From Gloeocapsopsis sp. IPPAS B-1203 (GTDB lineage Bacteria; Cyanobacteriota; Cyanobacteriia; Cyanobacteriales; Chroococcidiopsidaceae), in the NCBI RefSeq assembly GCF_002749975.1, contig NZ_PEIG01000005.1, forward strand, positions 124,001 to 188,000: a stretch of 64,000 bases of DNA. Reading direction: 5' to 3'. This document shows positions 18,817 to 26,946 of the stretch, one piece after another; position 1 is the first letter of the stretch; each line of letters starts with the position of its first letter. The notes under the pieces are model-generated. The model worked only from the letters and a program-made list of their open reading frames with translations. It did not search any database and was not told the origin of the DNA. The translations under genes and the position numbers were made by a program.

Positions 18817-19404
18817 AGAAGGAGCTGACGAGCAAGTATAGTTAGTTTGATTTTGAATTACTTTAGCGGGACTAATATAAGAAATTCCCTGCTGGAAGCC
18901 AGTCCCGATCATTACTGCTTCAATTATTGGTTCAGAAACATCTGTTTGAGCTACCCAATCGACAATAAAGTTTGCGCCTAAACCTCCAGTATTGTCAGAT
19001 GTACTAATGAAAAAATCGGTAGAAGCTAAGGCGGCAAGTTGAATAGGATTCTCTAAATACTGCTGCACTAATTGACCCTCCGAATCATAGTAGCGTACGC
19101 AGGTAATAATAATTGGGTTAGCTAAATCAGTATTGCGAATACTCAGAGTCGTTGCTAAATTGAAAAGTCGTTTTTGATCGTCATGATAGATGTACGAATA
19201 TACTGGGACATAAAGCGTTTGACCAGTCACTATTTTAGAATTTTCATCTAAAATTACCTGTTGTGCTTGATTGGCGGGGGTTTGATCGCCTTGTCCCTGT
19301 GGTGTTGTAGGTGGGGTACACGCACTCAGCACAATTATGGCGGTGATTGCGCATAGCGCAGCGCTGGGAGCGATCGCCAAAAAACGAGATATTGTCTCAG
19401 ACAT
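18814..19404 (-). CDS. DUF3124 lipoprotein
   Basis: A 196-residue protein with an N-terminal hydrophobic segment ending in IIVLSACTPP, a lipobox with Cys at about position 29, so a membrane lipoprotein facing the periplasm. The mature part matches the conserved DUF3124 pattern (GQTLYVPVYSYIYHDDQK, LATTLSIRNTD, IDADYY-like segments, VEAVMIGTG-like end) of unknown function. The ATG at 19404 is preferred; a GTG at 19407 shares one base with the stop codon of the upstream TrkA-N gene. The two genes are therefore translationally coupled, which suggests a membrane or ion-transport related role. Confidence 0.75.
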   Translation of the reverse strand: MSETISRFLAIAPSAALCAITAIIVLSACTPPTTPQGQGDQTPANQAQQVILDENSKIVTGQTLYVPVYSYIYHDDQKRLFNLATTLSIRNTDLANPIIITCVRYYDSEGQLVQQYLENPIQLAALASTDFFISTSDNTGGLGANFIVDWVAQTDVSEPIIEAVMIGTGFQQGISYISPAKVIQNQTNYTCSSAPS

Positions 19405-19406
19405 CA

Positions 19407-20081
19407 CTAGCAGCCTTCGATAAAATCAATCATTTGGTGCAACGATCCTGGTTTGGTCACAATCAGTACGGTGGAACCAGGTTCGAGTACGGTACTGCCA
19501 TTGGGAATCTTCAAGTCTTCATGAGGATGCGCTTGATAGCCAATAATTAACGATCCACGCGGAAAACGCAAATCTTGCGCGACTTCTGCAACGCTTTTCC
19601 CTGAAACATTACAGCGTTCTGGTATGGAAAGCTTTAAGACTTCGATTTGTCCTTGCTCAAAATGCATCATTGATTCGACTTGCGGATACTCAATTGCGTT
19701 TACCATTGTGGAAACCGCAAGTTCAACAGTACTGACAATGTGATTTGCTCCGACAAGGCGTAGTGGTTCGGCAAAATCACGATGGCGCATCCGCGTCAAA
19801 ATGTGGGGAACTCCGTAGTGTTTGGCAAGCGTTACTAGTGCTAAATTCAACGCATCGTGTCTTAAAACGGCTGCTACTGAGTCGGCTTTGCGAATTCCGG
19901 CTTCTAATAAAACTTCGGTACTCACTGCGCTACCTTCAAACGCCATGACTCCTACTTGTTCGCGGGCATAACGACAAGCTGTAGGATCGATATCAATCAC
20001 TGCAACAGTGTGTCCTAGTTCGATCAGTCTTTGTGCCAAACTCAAGCCCACGAGTCCTGCGCCACCAATGAGTACATACAT
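19407..20081 (-). CDS. TrkA-N/TrkA-C potassium uptake regulatory protein
   Basis: Cytoplasmic RCK-type protein that gates a K+ transporter according to the NAD(H)/ATP state. The N-terminal Rossmann nucleotide-binding motif IGGAGLVGLSLAQRL (about 5-19) is followed by the acidic end of beta-2 (VAVIDID), then GDA-like and ADSVAAVLRHDALN segments. The C-terminal domain (about 140-220) is TrkA-C-like (SGKSVAEVAQDLRFPRGSLIIG). The length of 224 residues is typical of TrkA/KtrA single-unit subunits. It is coupled to the DUF3124 gene. The partner membrane channel is not adjacent unless it is the K+ channel across the tnpB insertion. Confidence 0.88.
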   Translation of the reverse strand: MYVLIGGAGLVGLSLAQRLIELGHTVAVIDIDPTACRYAREQVGVMAFEGSAVSTEVLLEAGIRKADSVAAVLRHDALNLALVTLAKHYGVPHILTRMRHRDFAEPLRLVGANHIVSTVELAVSTMVNAIEYPQVESMMHFEQGQIEVLKLSIPERCNVSGKSVAEVAQDLRFPRGSLIIGYQAHPHEDLKIPNGSTVLEPGSTVLIVTKPGSLHQMIDFIEGC

Positions 20082-20177
20082 TGCTTTTGTTTATAAGCTT
20101 CAGTTTTACTTTAGTGTATTCGCTTTGAGTTATGTATCTCGGTCAAAATCGCTATCTTAAATGGAGCAAGAGGACTC

Positions 20178-20199
20178 CCGCCACAACGAATTTTGGCGG
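20178..20199. repeat. Hairpin near the left side of the TnpB element
   Basis: CCGCCA (20178-20183) pairs perfectly with TGGCGG (20194-20199) around a ten-base loop. IS200/IS605-type elements carry subterminal hairpins recognised by the transposase. This may mark the left end of the decayed element, but the exact cleavage site cannot be read. The remainder of 20082-20351 has no other gene. Confidence 0.4.
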
Positions 20200-20351
20200 T
20201 GGGATGGGCAGTTGTCTCAAGTCGGGAAACACAGCGTAGACACTGCCTTCATGAATTGCGACCCAATAAACAACATCGCGGAGCGATACATCTACACGAT
20301 TGATCTAATTGTGTAGAAAAGCATAATATAAAGGAAAGTATTGAGGTCGAA

Positions 20352-21553
20352 ATGCTTACCCTGACTTACGAGTACAAATTAATCCCAACGCAGCAGCAGG
20401 TTCTGGAAATTGAGAACATCCTAACCGTTTGCCGTAAAGTTTGGAATTTTGCCTTACGCGAAAGGAAGGACTGGGTTAACAGTCGTAAGTGTAGGATAGA
20501 GGCTTGTTCTTTGGAGCAAGAATACATAACACAACCGGATGTACCGTTCCCTAACTACCACATTCAAGCCAAAAATTTGACTGAAGCCAAGAAGGTTATC
20601 TCCGAATTGCAATTGGTTAATGCCCAAGTTTTACAACAAGTTCTCAGAACTTTGGATAGAGCTTGGGATGATATTTGGAAGAGAGGATTTGGCTTCCCTC
20701 GTTTCAAAAAACATTTTAGAATGAGGTATGAATGTTTTCCCACAACTTAAAGGGAAAATTGTTAAAGCAAATCGCCTAAAGCTTCCTCAATTAGGTTGGG
20801 TAAAATTTCATATTTCTAGACCGATTCCAGATGGGTTTAAGGTTAAACAAGCTAGGGTAGTTAGAAGGGCTTCTGGTTACTTTGTCATGCTGTCTTTGCA
20901 GCTAGATGTCAATGTACCTGAAGTACCTTACAGTGGTCATCCACTAGGTATCGATATCGGACTGGAAAGCTTCTTAGCTACCTCTGATTCTGAGCTAGTA
21001 GCTAGACCCAAATTCTTTAATCCACTTCATAGCAAGCTGGAATCGCTGCAAAGAAGATTGAAGCATTAAGAAACTAGGTTCTAATAACCGCCGCAAACTC
21101 AATCAGAAAATAGCAAGACTTCACCAACAGATATCAGATACTAGGAAGGATTTTCACTGGAAATTGGCTCATCATCTCTGTGACTCTTCGGGGGCAGTTT
21201 TTGTTGAAGACATTGATTTTAAAACTTGGGCTAAAGGTATGTTTGGTAAACATAACTTAGATGCAAGCTTTGGGCAGTTCTTCAATATTCTTAGCTTTGT
21301 TTGTTGGAAAAGAGGAGTGTTCTTTGCCAAAGTAAGTAAAGATTACACGTCACAAATTTGTCCTGAGTGTGGCACACTAACAGGGAAGAAAAAACTTTCC
21401 TCTCGTGAACATAATTGTCCTGAATGTGGGTACAAAACCCATCGAGATGTAGCAGCAGCTCAAGTAATTAGAAATCGCGGTATCCTTGCGGTCGGGCAGC
21501 CCGTAGGGTTAAAAATTGCTTCTGGAGACGTACTGACGGGGGCTTCGGTCTAG
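20352..21553 (+). pseudogene. tnpB: IS200/IS605-family TnpB (RNA-guided nuclease), two frameshifts
   Basis: A TnpB gene split over three frames. Part 1 is 20352-20750 (MLTLTYEYKLIPTQQQ, the N-terminal helix-turn-helix). Part 2 continues from about 20728 (VFPQLKGKIVKANRLKLPQLGW) to 21069 and includes the first RuvC motif GIDIGLESFL. Part 3 resumes near 21070 (KKLGSNNRRKLNQKIARLHQQ) and runs to 21553, with the second RuvC motif VEDIDFKTW, the zinc finger CPECG...CPECG and the third motif THRDVAAAQ. All domains of an approximately 400-residue TnpB are present, so only two small indels disrupt it (near 20728-20735 and 21063-21073). No TnpA is present. It sits between the TrkA-N gene and the K+ channel gene. 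Confidence 0.88.
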
Positions 21554-21559
21554 TTAAGT

Positions 21560-21718
21560 GTCTGTGAAAGAAGAATCTCCCGCAAAAGCGTGCAGACTTA
21601 GCGGTGAGAGTGTCAAACTAATACCGTTTGGAAGAAAGATGTGGGCTTGATGCGATCGCTAGTGAACTATTCACGAAGTCATCGGACAGCGCCCCGTCGT
21701 TGTACGGCGGGGTCTCTC
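21560..21718 (+). ncRNA. Probable reRNA (omega RNA) and right end of the TnpB element
   Basis: The omega RNA of TnpB elements overlaps the 3' end of tnpB and ends at the transposon right end, carrying the guide. Here the sequence after the tnpB stop is structured. A GC-rich hairpin CCCCGtCG-TTGTA-CGgCGGGG lies at about 21686-21706, just before the AT-rich DNA that leads into the K+ channel gene. The position and hairpin type fit the right end; the true terminus and guide start are inference. Since tnpB is broken, the RNA may be relic. Confidence 0.4.
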
Positions 21719-21758
21719 TGACAATTTTTCAATCCAAAATGGTATACGGCTCGACTTA

Positions 21759-22847
21759 GTGAGTACAGTTAATGTGTTTAGTTCGCAAGCAGAAATTGAG
21801 CAGAAATATCGACGTATTCGCCGAGAACTCACCTTATCTGTCATTGGTCTTGGGGTTGTTCTCCTCGTTGGGACTCTCTGGTACTGGTTGATTGAAGGCT
21901 GGTCGTGGATCGATGCAGCATACATGACGGTGATTACGCTAGCAACCGTTGGTTATAGTGAAACTCGTCCGTTGGGCGATCGCGGTCGCTTGTTTACTGT
22001 AACTCTGATTATCATGGGAGTAATCAGTATCGGTTACATCGTTAATCGATTTACTGATGCTTTAGTTCAGGGCTATTTTCAAATTGGTTTTCAACTTCGG
22101 CAACAGCGACAATTGATAGATTCTTTATCGGATCACTATATTATCTGTGGCTTTGGACGTACTGGTCGGCAAATTGCTTTAGAGTTTGCGACTGAGGCGA
22201 TTCCTTTTGTGACGGTTGACTCTGATCCTGAATCGGTGCAAGCCGCGCAGCAACTCGGTTATACCGTCGTTGAAGGTGATGCTACGCTTGATGAGGTTTT
22301 ATTGAAGGTGGGTGTCGAACGTGCCACTTGTTTAGTTGCTGCTCTTCCTTCTGATGCTGAAAATCTTTATACCGTACTATCCGCAAAAGCACTGAACCCA
22401 CAAATTCGGGCAATCGCTAGAGCTAGCACACAAGAAGCTCTACAAAAATTGCAACGTGCGGGTGCAGATGCAGTTGTTTCTCCCTATATTACAGGTGGTA
22501 GGCGCATGGCAGCCGCTGCTTTAAGACCACAAGTGATGGATTTTGTCGATGGAATTCTCACGGGTGCAGGTCGCGAATTATACATGGAAGAAGTCCGACT
22601 CGATCCTGATACTTGTCCGTGTATTGGTCAAAGTCTAGGTGCAGCCCGATTGCGATCGCAAACTGGAGCATTAGTTCTCGCCATTCGTCGCGATGATGGA
22701 ACTTTAATTGGTGGTCCTACTGCTGATACGCAGTTGATGTCTGGAGATTTACTCATTTGTATGGGTACAGCAGAACAACTACGACGCCTCAATCAAATTC
22801 TTGGTCCAATTAATTCTAAGCCTCCCCGCCCACCAAAACACCTGTAA
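21759..22847 (+). CDS. Two-TM potassium channel with RCK (TrkA-N/TrkA-C) domains
   Basis: A 362-residue protein of the MthK/Kch type. The N-terminus has two membrane helices (about 24-44 and 74-96) around a pore loop with the selectivity filter TVGYSE (63-68). Next is an RCK NAD-binding domain with GFGRTGRQIALEFA (about 131-144) and the acidic VDSDPESVQAAQ, then a TrkA-C domain (about 270-350). It forms tetramers in the membrane with RCK gating rings, opened by a ligand such as calcium or nucleotide in relatives. The start is GTG at 21759 (GTG AGT ACA), 40 bases after the TnpB right-end hairpin, so its promoter may be element-derived. It belongs with the nearby TrkA-N and antiporter genes. 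Confidence 0.9.
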   Translation: MSTVNVFSSQAEIEQKYRRIRRELTLSVIGLGVVLLVGTLWYWLIEGWSWIDAAYMTVITLATVGYSETRPLGDRGRLFTVTLIIMGVISIGYIVNRFTDALVQGYFQIGFQLRQQRQLIDSLSDHYIICGFGRTGRQIALEFATEAIPFVTVDSDPESVQAAQQLGYTVVEGDATLDEVLLKVGVERATCLVAALPSDAENLYTVLSAKALNPQIRAIARASTQEALQKLQRAGADAVVSPYITGGRRMAAAALRPQVMDFVDGILTGAGRELYMEEVRLDPDTCPCIGQSLGAARLRSQTGALVLAIRRDDGTLIGGPTADTQLMSGDLLICMGTAEQLRRLNQILGPINSKPPRPPKHL

Positions 22848-23048
22848 ATGTATGGTGTTGTTAACAGTATCATCTGGGCGCTATTTCTACTTATTGGTCA
22901 ATTAAGGTCTATTTCTTGATTAAACGCCCATTTTTTGTCGTGATTCCTTCTTTTGGCAGAAGTAGAGGAACGTAACCATAGTACATTAAATAATGTTACA
23001 ACTTTGTCACTAACTCATCTCACTTCTACAAAAAGCTAATTATCAAGA

Positions 23049-23264
23049 ATGCAACAAGCTGCTACCGACTGGTGGGTGGAAATAACGACACTTTCACCAC
23101 GCTGTGTTTATTATTTTGGACCATTTGCAACAAAGGACGAAGCTAAAGCAGCTTACCCAGGATATGTGAAAGATCTCGATGGTGAAGGCGCAAAAGGAAT
23201 TATTGTTGTGATTCAACGCTGTCAGCCTAAAGAACTGACGATATGTGAAGAAGATGAGAGGTAA
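23049..23264 (+). CDS. DUF1816 small protein
   Basis: A 71-residue protein of the cyanobacterial DUF1816 family, similar in size and fold to CpcD-like linker domains. Recognisable features are the WWVEITTLSPRCVYYFGPF start and the FATKDEAKAAYPGYVKDL segment, followed by the IIVVIQRCQP strand. The function is not established. It is preceded by about 200 bases with no other gene and ends five bases before the convergent Argonaute gene. The start is the ATG at 23049; no strong ribosome site is seen. Confidence 0.75.
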   Translation: MQQAATDWWVEITTLSPRCVYYFGPFATKDEAKAAYPGYVKDLDGEGAKGIIVVIQRCQPKELTICEEDER

Positions 23265-23269
23265 AAACT

Positions 23270-25486
23270 TTATAACCACGGTTGGCGATCGCCCGTCAAC
23301 ACTCCGCTAAAATTTATGCCGTTTAATCGTAAATAAGCAATGCGATCCGAACCGTGAAGAACCATCGGTAAACGAGGCTCTTTTAACGCTCCGTAGTGCA
23401 ATAATGTGAGTTTTAGAGTAGTTTCTACAACATTCTCAATTGATGTTTGATGTCCTTGTGGATGTATTCTCAAACGCAGCGGACGAGCTAAGCCCACACT
23501 AGAATGCACTTTGGTGGTGACGATAATTGCTTCATGTGATGAGAGTCGTAGGGCTAATCCTGGTATTGGTGCTGAGATTGTTTTATTTGTTTTATTAAAG
23601 TTATACAAACGAGGATTTCCAGACTTAAGACACTCTACCAAGATAAAGTTTGCACTGATCGCCTTAGCCCACTCAACTAAATTATGAACTTCTTGACCGC
23701 GAAATGGTCCATCGCGGTAAATTAAAATAGTTTTATTCCTGAGTTCAGCTACCGGAAGTAAACTTTCTAAAATTCGTCGTGGAATTTCTTCACCTTCAAT
23801 CAAAGCGTCTTCTAATTGGTAGCGAATAAATTCACCTTGTCTGCCATAAAGACGAATACTAGCACAAGCATTCAATGTTCCTGGTAATTTTGCTTTAGAA
23901 ACCCTCGATACATCCAACCCAATAATATAGTCTGCAATTTCTAATGGTTGGGCTAAAACAAAAGGTAAATTGCCTAATTTGCCGAGAATTCCTGGAATAA
24001 CGGAGTTTAGTATATTTCTCGAATCAACACTTTCTAAAGTATCAGCGTAAACAAATTGGCTAGCAATTCCACGTCGCAATAATTGTGAGTATATTTGATA
24101 GTAAAGACTACCACTTTCATCACTATCAGCAGTGCGATCACTCTCTGGTAGAAATACTAAAACAATATCCGGTGGAACTATGATGAGTTCGTTGACAGCT
24201 TGTTCAACTTCTGATCTTAAACTAGCACCCGCCAATTTTTGAAGTTCTAAAGCTTTTTTATTAACAATATCACTAGCAAATTTATATTGTTTGAGACGTT
24301 GTTTAGTTTCCTCTAAAAAAGGATTTAATTTAAAATCACACAGCTTCAGTGCTGCAGTTCTAATACTTCTTGATTCATCGCTAAAATCATCGTGTCGGCG
24401 ATAAACACCACCCTTAGATAATCCTTGAAGAATTTTGCCTCTTACTCCCGTAAATCCGTTACCAAAAAGCAATGGAGTTTCTTCGATCGGCGTTGCTGGT
24501 TGCCAAAATAAATTGGGATACTCTCTACTGTTAATACTACGCTCTAGTTGAAAACCATAAGCATTTAAAGTATCTTGAGCAATTTGCTTATAGGAGCTTA
24601 ATAAGTTTTGTCGCTCTTGATTAGAGACTTTTGTTTTTTTAAGTAACTCTCCATAATCGACTTGAAATTGACCTGCGGTTTCAGCCGTGACGCAGGGACG
24701 TAGTGCAGCTAACGGATAGCGAAATTGCTTTTTGTTTTTACCAAATTGCACTGCAACTACAGGTTGATCTGCTGATACTTCTTCTAGCTTTCGTTTACTA
24801 ATTGAACCTTGAACTAATGCTAATAGTTCTTCTCGTTGTTCTCCCACAGTTCCAGTAATACCAAGAATATTACAAGTATTACCATGCTCGATTTCTTTAA
24901 CTTTAAGTCCAACTAAAGTTTGTTCGGGTTCGTGTCTATATGGATGATTGTTAAAGAAATCTGCTAAATCACATTTAGGCACAATACTACTACGAATCGT
25001 TAAGGTCATTGCTGGTAGTGTTGCTGATAACCATTCAACTGTTTCAGCCCAAAACTTTACTTCTCGAATAACTTCTACTAAATTTTGTGAAAATACAGTA
25101 ATAGAGGATAAAGAACGATTTATTTTTAATATCTGTACAGCAAGTTGCGCCAGAATGAGAGGCGTTGGTGATGGCTGACGTACCCACTGAATTGAATAGC
25201 AGCGATCGCCAATATCGTTATGCAACTCATCTTGAATTTCTGCTAGTGCGTTTCGCCATTCATTTTGGTTAGGTAGTTGTTTGATTGCTCCAACTATCCA
25301 AAAATGTCCTTCTTGCCATATAGCGACAACTTTGGGGAACTTTAAACTAAAACGAAAAGCAAATCTATTGCCTAATTCCCGCTCTATTTCTGGTATTAAT
25401 CGAAAACACATCAAGTTCTGATTTGATACACTTAGCGGTAAAATTTCACTTAAAAATGTTTCAGTTTGGGAAACAGTAGCTGTCAT
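23270..25486 (-). CDS. Prokaryotic Argonaute (long, catalytically competent type)
   Basis: Guide-directed nucleic-acid nuclease implicated in defence against plasmids and phage, and in chromosome replication in related cyanobacteria. The 738-residue protein has an N-terminal half with N/PAZ-like regions of low similarity, a MID domain (about 430-520) and a PIWI domain (about 515-738). The catalytic tetrad is inferred as Asp525 (IIGLDVSRV), Glu566 (EGEEIPR), Asp592 (YRDGPFRGQE) and Asp714 (HGSDRIAYL). The MID 5'-phosphate pocket has Tyr462, Gln477 and Lys503; the usual lysine four residues after the first position appears to be Tyr466. The start is the ATG at 25486, overlapping the upstream nuclease gene by four bases (ATGA). 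It most resembles long-A pAgos of cyanobacteria. Confidence 0.93.
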   Translation of the reverse strand: MTATVSQTETFLSEILPLSVSNQNLMCFRLIPEIERELGNRFAFRFSLKFPKVVAIWQEGHFWIVGAIKQLPNQNEWRNALAEIQDELHNDIGDRCYSIQWVRQPSPTPLILAQLAVQILKINRSLSSITVFSQNLVEVIREVKFWAETVEWLSATLPAMTLTIRSSIVPKCDLADFFNNHPYRHEPEQTLVGLKVKEIEHGNTCNILGITGTVGEQREELLALVQGSISKRKLEEVSADQPVVAVQFGKNKKQFRYPLAALRPCVTAETAGQFQVDYGELLKKTKVSNQERQNLLSSYKQIAQDTLNAYGFQLERSINSREYPNLFWQPATPIEETPLLFGNGFTGVRGKILQGLSKGGVYRRHDDFSDESRSIRTAALKLCDFKLNPFLEETKQRLKQYKFASDIVNKKALELQKLAGASLRSEVEQAVNELIIVPPDIVLVFLPESDRTADSDESGSLYYQIYSQLLRRGIASQFVYADTLESVDSRNILNSVIPGILGKLGNLPFVLAQPLEIADYIIGLDVSRVSKAKLPGTLNACASIRLYGRQGEFIRYQLEDALIEGEEIPRRILESLLPVAELRNKTILIYRDGPFRGQEVHNLVEWAKAISANFILVECLKSGNPRLYNFNKTNKTISAPIPGLALRLSSHEAIIVTTKVHSSVGLARPLRLRIHPQGHQTSIENVVETTLKLTLLHYGALKEPRLPMVLHGSDRIAYLRLNGINFSGVLTGDRQPWL

Positions 25487-26295
25487 GCAGTAACCTCAAT
25501 CTTAGAAAAACTGCAAACTGATTTAAATTGACAATATTGACACTGAATACCAGGATTTGGTGGAAAAATTTGGTTAAAAGCTTCGATATTTCTCCTATAT
25601 CGCTGGAGGTCATGCTGATGTTTCTTAGCAATTTGCGCGATCTCGGTTTGAACTGCTTTTAATTGAGACACTGTTGCTGAAATTGGCTTTGACCATTTGC
25701 CAGTTTCTAAGTTATAAAACGAGGCAATAGCCGGTAGTTTTGGATATAGATAACTAACTGCTAATAGATAAACAAATCCTTGTCGGAGATCAAAGTCTGT
25801 TTTACCCGTTTTAAAATCTAAAATGTATAAAATATCATCTTCTGTAAAAATACAATCAATTGCTGCATATAAATTGAATAAATAATTACCTTGTTGAATT
25901 TGAATTGGTTGGGGAAATCCTTCATCACCGCGTGTGAGATGAATGATATGTTTATCCTTGAGAATAGGATTCTCTTGATATTTTCTCAAAATCAAGCGCA
26001 CGCGTTCTTGGACTTCCTCTTTTTCTTGATTCAATTGCAAAGTTTCGGCGATTGTTTGCACTGCATTGCTGCAATTCAACATCGAATGGTCTTGATGAAA
26101 CTCGTATACTCCTCTTTGTGCTAAATGACCAATTCGCTGAGGAATGTTATCTTGCTTTAATATTTGTGCGATCGCTGTTTCTTTTCCACGTGCTTTAGTG
26201 AAACCTCGTTTCATGTCGCAATGCCAGTTTTCTTGTCCAACAGCTGGTGCAAATAGTGACCACAAGTTATAACTGGCGAAAGGAAGCCACGTCAT
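25483..26295 (-). CDS. Cas4/RecB-like PD-(D/E)XK nuclease with Fe-S cluster, Argonaute partner
   Basis: A 270-residue nuclease in an operon with the Argonaute; its stop overlaps the Argonaute start (ATGA). It has the fold marks of RecB/Cas4 nucleases. Asp147 (AAIDCIF) and Asp160-Phe-Lys162 (YILDFKTGK) form the PD-(D/E)XK site, followed by Gln172 in DLRQGFVYLLA. Four cysteines are placed as in Cas4/AddB: Cys26 upstream, then Cys252, Cys255 and Cys261 (QCQYCQFKSVC), expected to hold a 4Fe-4S cluster. Such proteins are known neighbours of long pAgos, where they may process DNA ends or supply guides; that role is inference. The start is the ATG at 26295. Confidence 0.88.
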   Translation of the reverse strand: MTWLPFASYNLWSLFAPAVGQENWHCDMKRGFTKARGKETAIAQILKQDNIPQRIGHLAQRGVYEFHQDHSMLNCSNAVQTIAETLQLNQEKEEVQERVRLILRKYQENPILKDKHIIHLTRGDEGFPQPIQIQQGNYLFNLYAAIDCIFTEDDILYILDFKTGKTDFDLRQGFVYLLAVSYLYPKLPAIASFYNLETGKWSKPISATVSQLKAVQTEIAQIAKKHQHDLQRYRRNIEAFNQIFPPNPGIQCQYCQFKSVCSFSKIEVTA

Positions 26296-26771
26296 GTGTA
26301 TTGTTAACAGTTACATTGATTTTTTTAACGCAAAAAATAATAACTCAATATTGATTTTTTCGTCAAGAACGAATATGATATGTAAATTACGTAAAAGTAA
26401 AAAACGTGTTTCAAAGCTTTGGTCAGATGCTTTGCCGAGTGCATAAAAATAAGAAATACACTCACTGTGAGATAGGATTGGTATTAGATTTCACATACTT
26501 GCCTAAATTAGAGAGCGATCGCTGGCACAGAAATGAGATTTAAACGCAGAAGAATTAATTTTTTTAGCAAGGCGGATTCCATAGCATGATGAAGATCTTC
26601 TCAAGCAATGCCTGCTTTTCGGCGAAGGCAAGAGAACCCATTTGCTCAGAAAGTCTTCCGCGCTGCGCCATTAGATAGCGAGGAGTATTGATGTCTACAC
26701 CAATTGAACGCTGACAAGCTTTTAGAATGAAGAATGTAAATAGATACTAATCTTAACTTGCGTTTCTTTTA
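26296..26771. other. Intergenic region upstream of the Argonaute operon
   Basis: About 475 bases between the nuclease gene and tRNA-Ala. The promoter of the Argonaute operon must lie in the AT-rich part at about 26296-26450. On the minus strand 26564-26743 is an uninterrupted frame with codon use like a gene (internal ATG at 26671, MAQRGRLSEQMGSL..., 35 residues to the stop). It has no usable start further up, so it may be a gene remnant. No CRISPR-like repeats and no tRNA 3'-end duplicate (attachment site) were seen. Confidence 0.4.
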
Positions 26772-26844
26772 TGGAGGTAAGCGGACTCGAACCGCTGACA
26801 TCCTGCTTGCAAAGCAGGCGCTCTACCAACTGAGCTATACCCCC
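26772..26844 (-). tRNA. tRNA-Ala (anticodon TGC)
   Basis: The minus strand gives a 73-base cloverleaf. The acceptor arm GGGGGTA pairs with TACCTCC (with a G-T type pair), the D arm reads GCTCAGTTGGTAGAGC, and the anticodon arm CCTGC-TTTGCAA-GCAGG has TGC as anticodon. The T arm is AGCGG-TTCGAGT-CCGCT, and the discriminator is A. The 3' CCA is not encoded. It is an isolated tRNA gene between the Argonaute operon's upstream region and trhO. Confidence 0.97.
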
Positions 26845-26946
26845 GATTTGAGAAGTGGCTTGATTGATTTGCCTTTGCTATTCTAACCTATAGATTCAAA
26901 TTAAATCAAGTACTTTGTTGAGCAAATTTCGACAATTGTCAGAACG

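Noticed and set aside
20082-21760. Possible CRISPR array or new RNA-guided locus around tnpB
   Set aside because: No regularly spaced repeats were found; the only repeat structures are terminal hairpins, consistent with an IS200/IS605-type element.
26772-26844. tRNA-Ala as an integration site of the Argonaute operon
   Set aside because: No duplicate of the tRNA 3' end and no integrase gene were seen in the window, so integration cannot be claimed.
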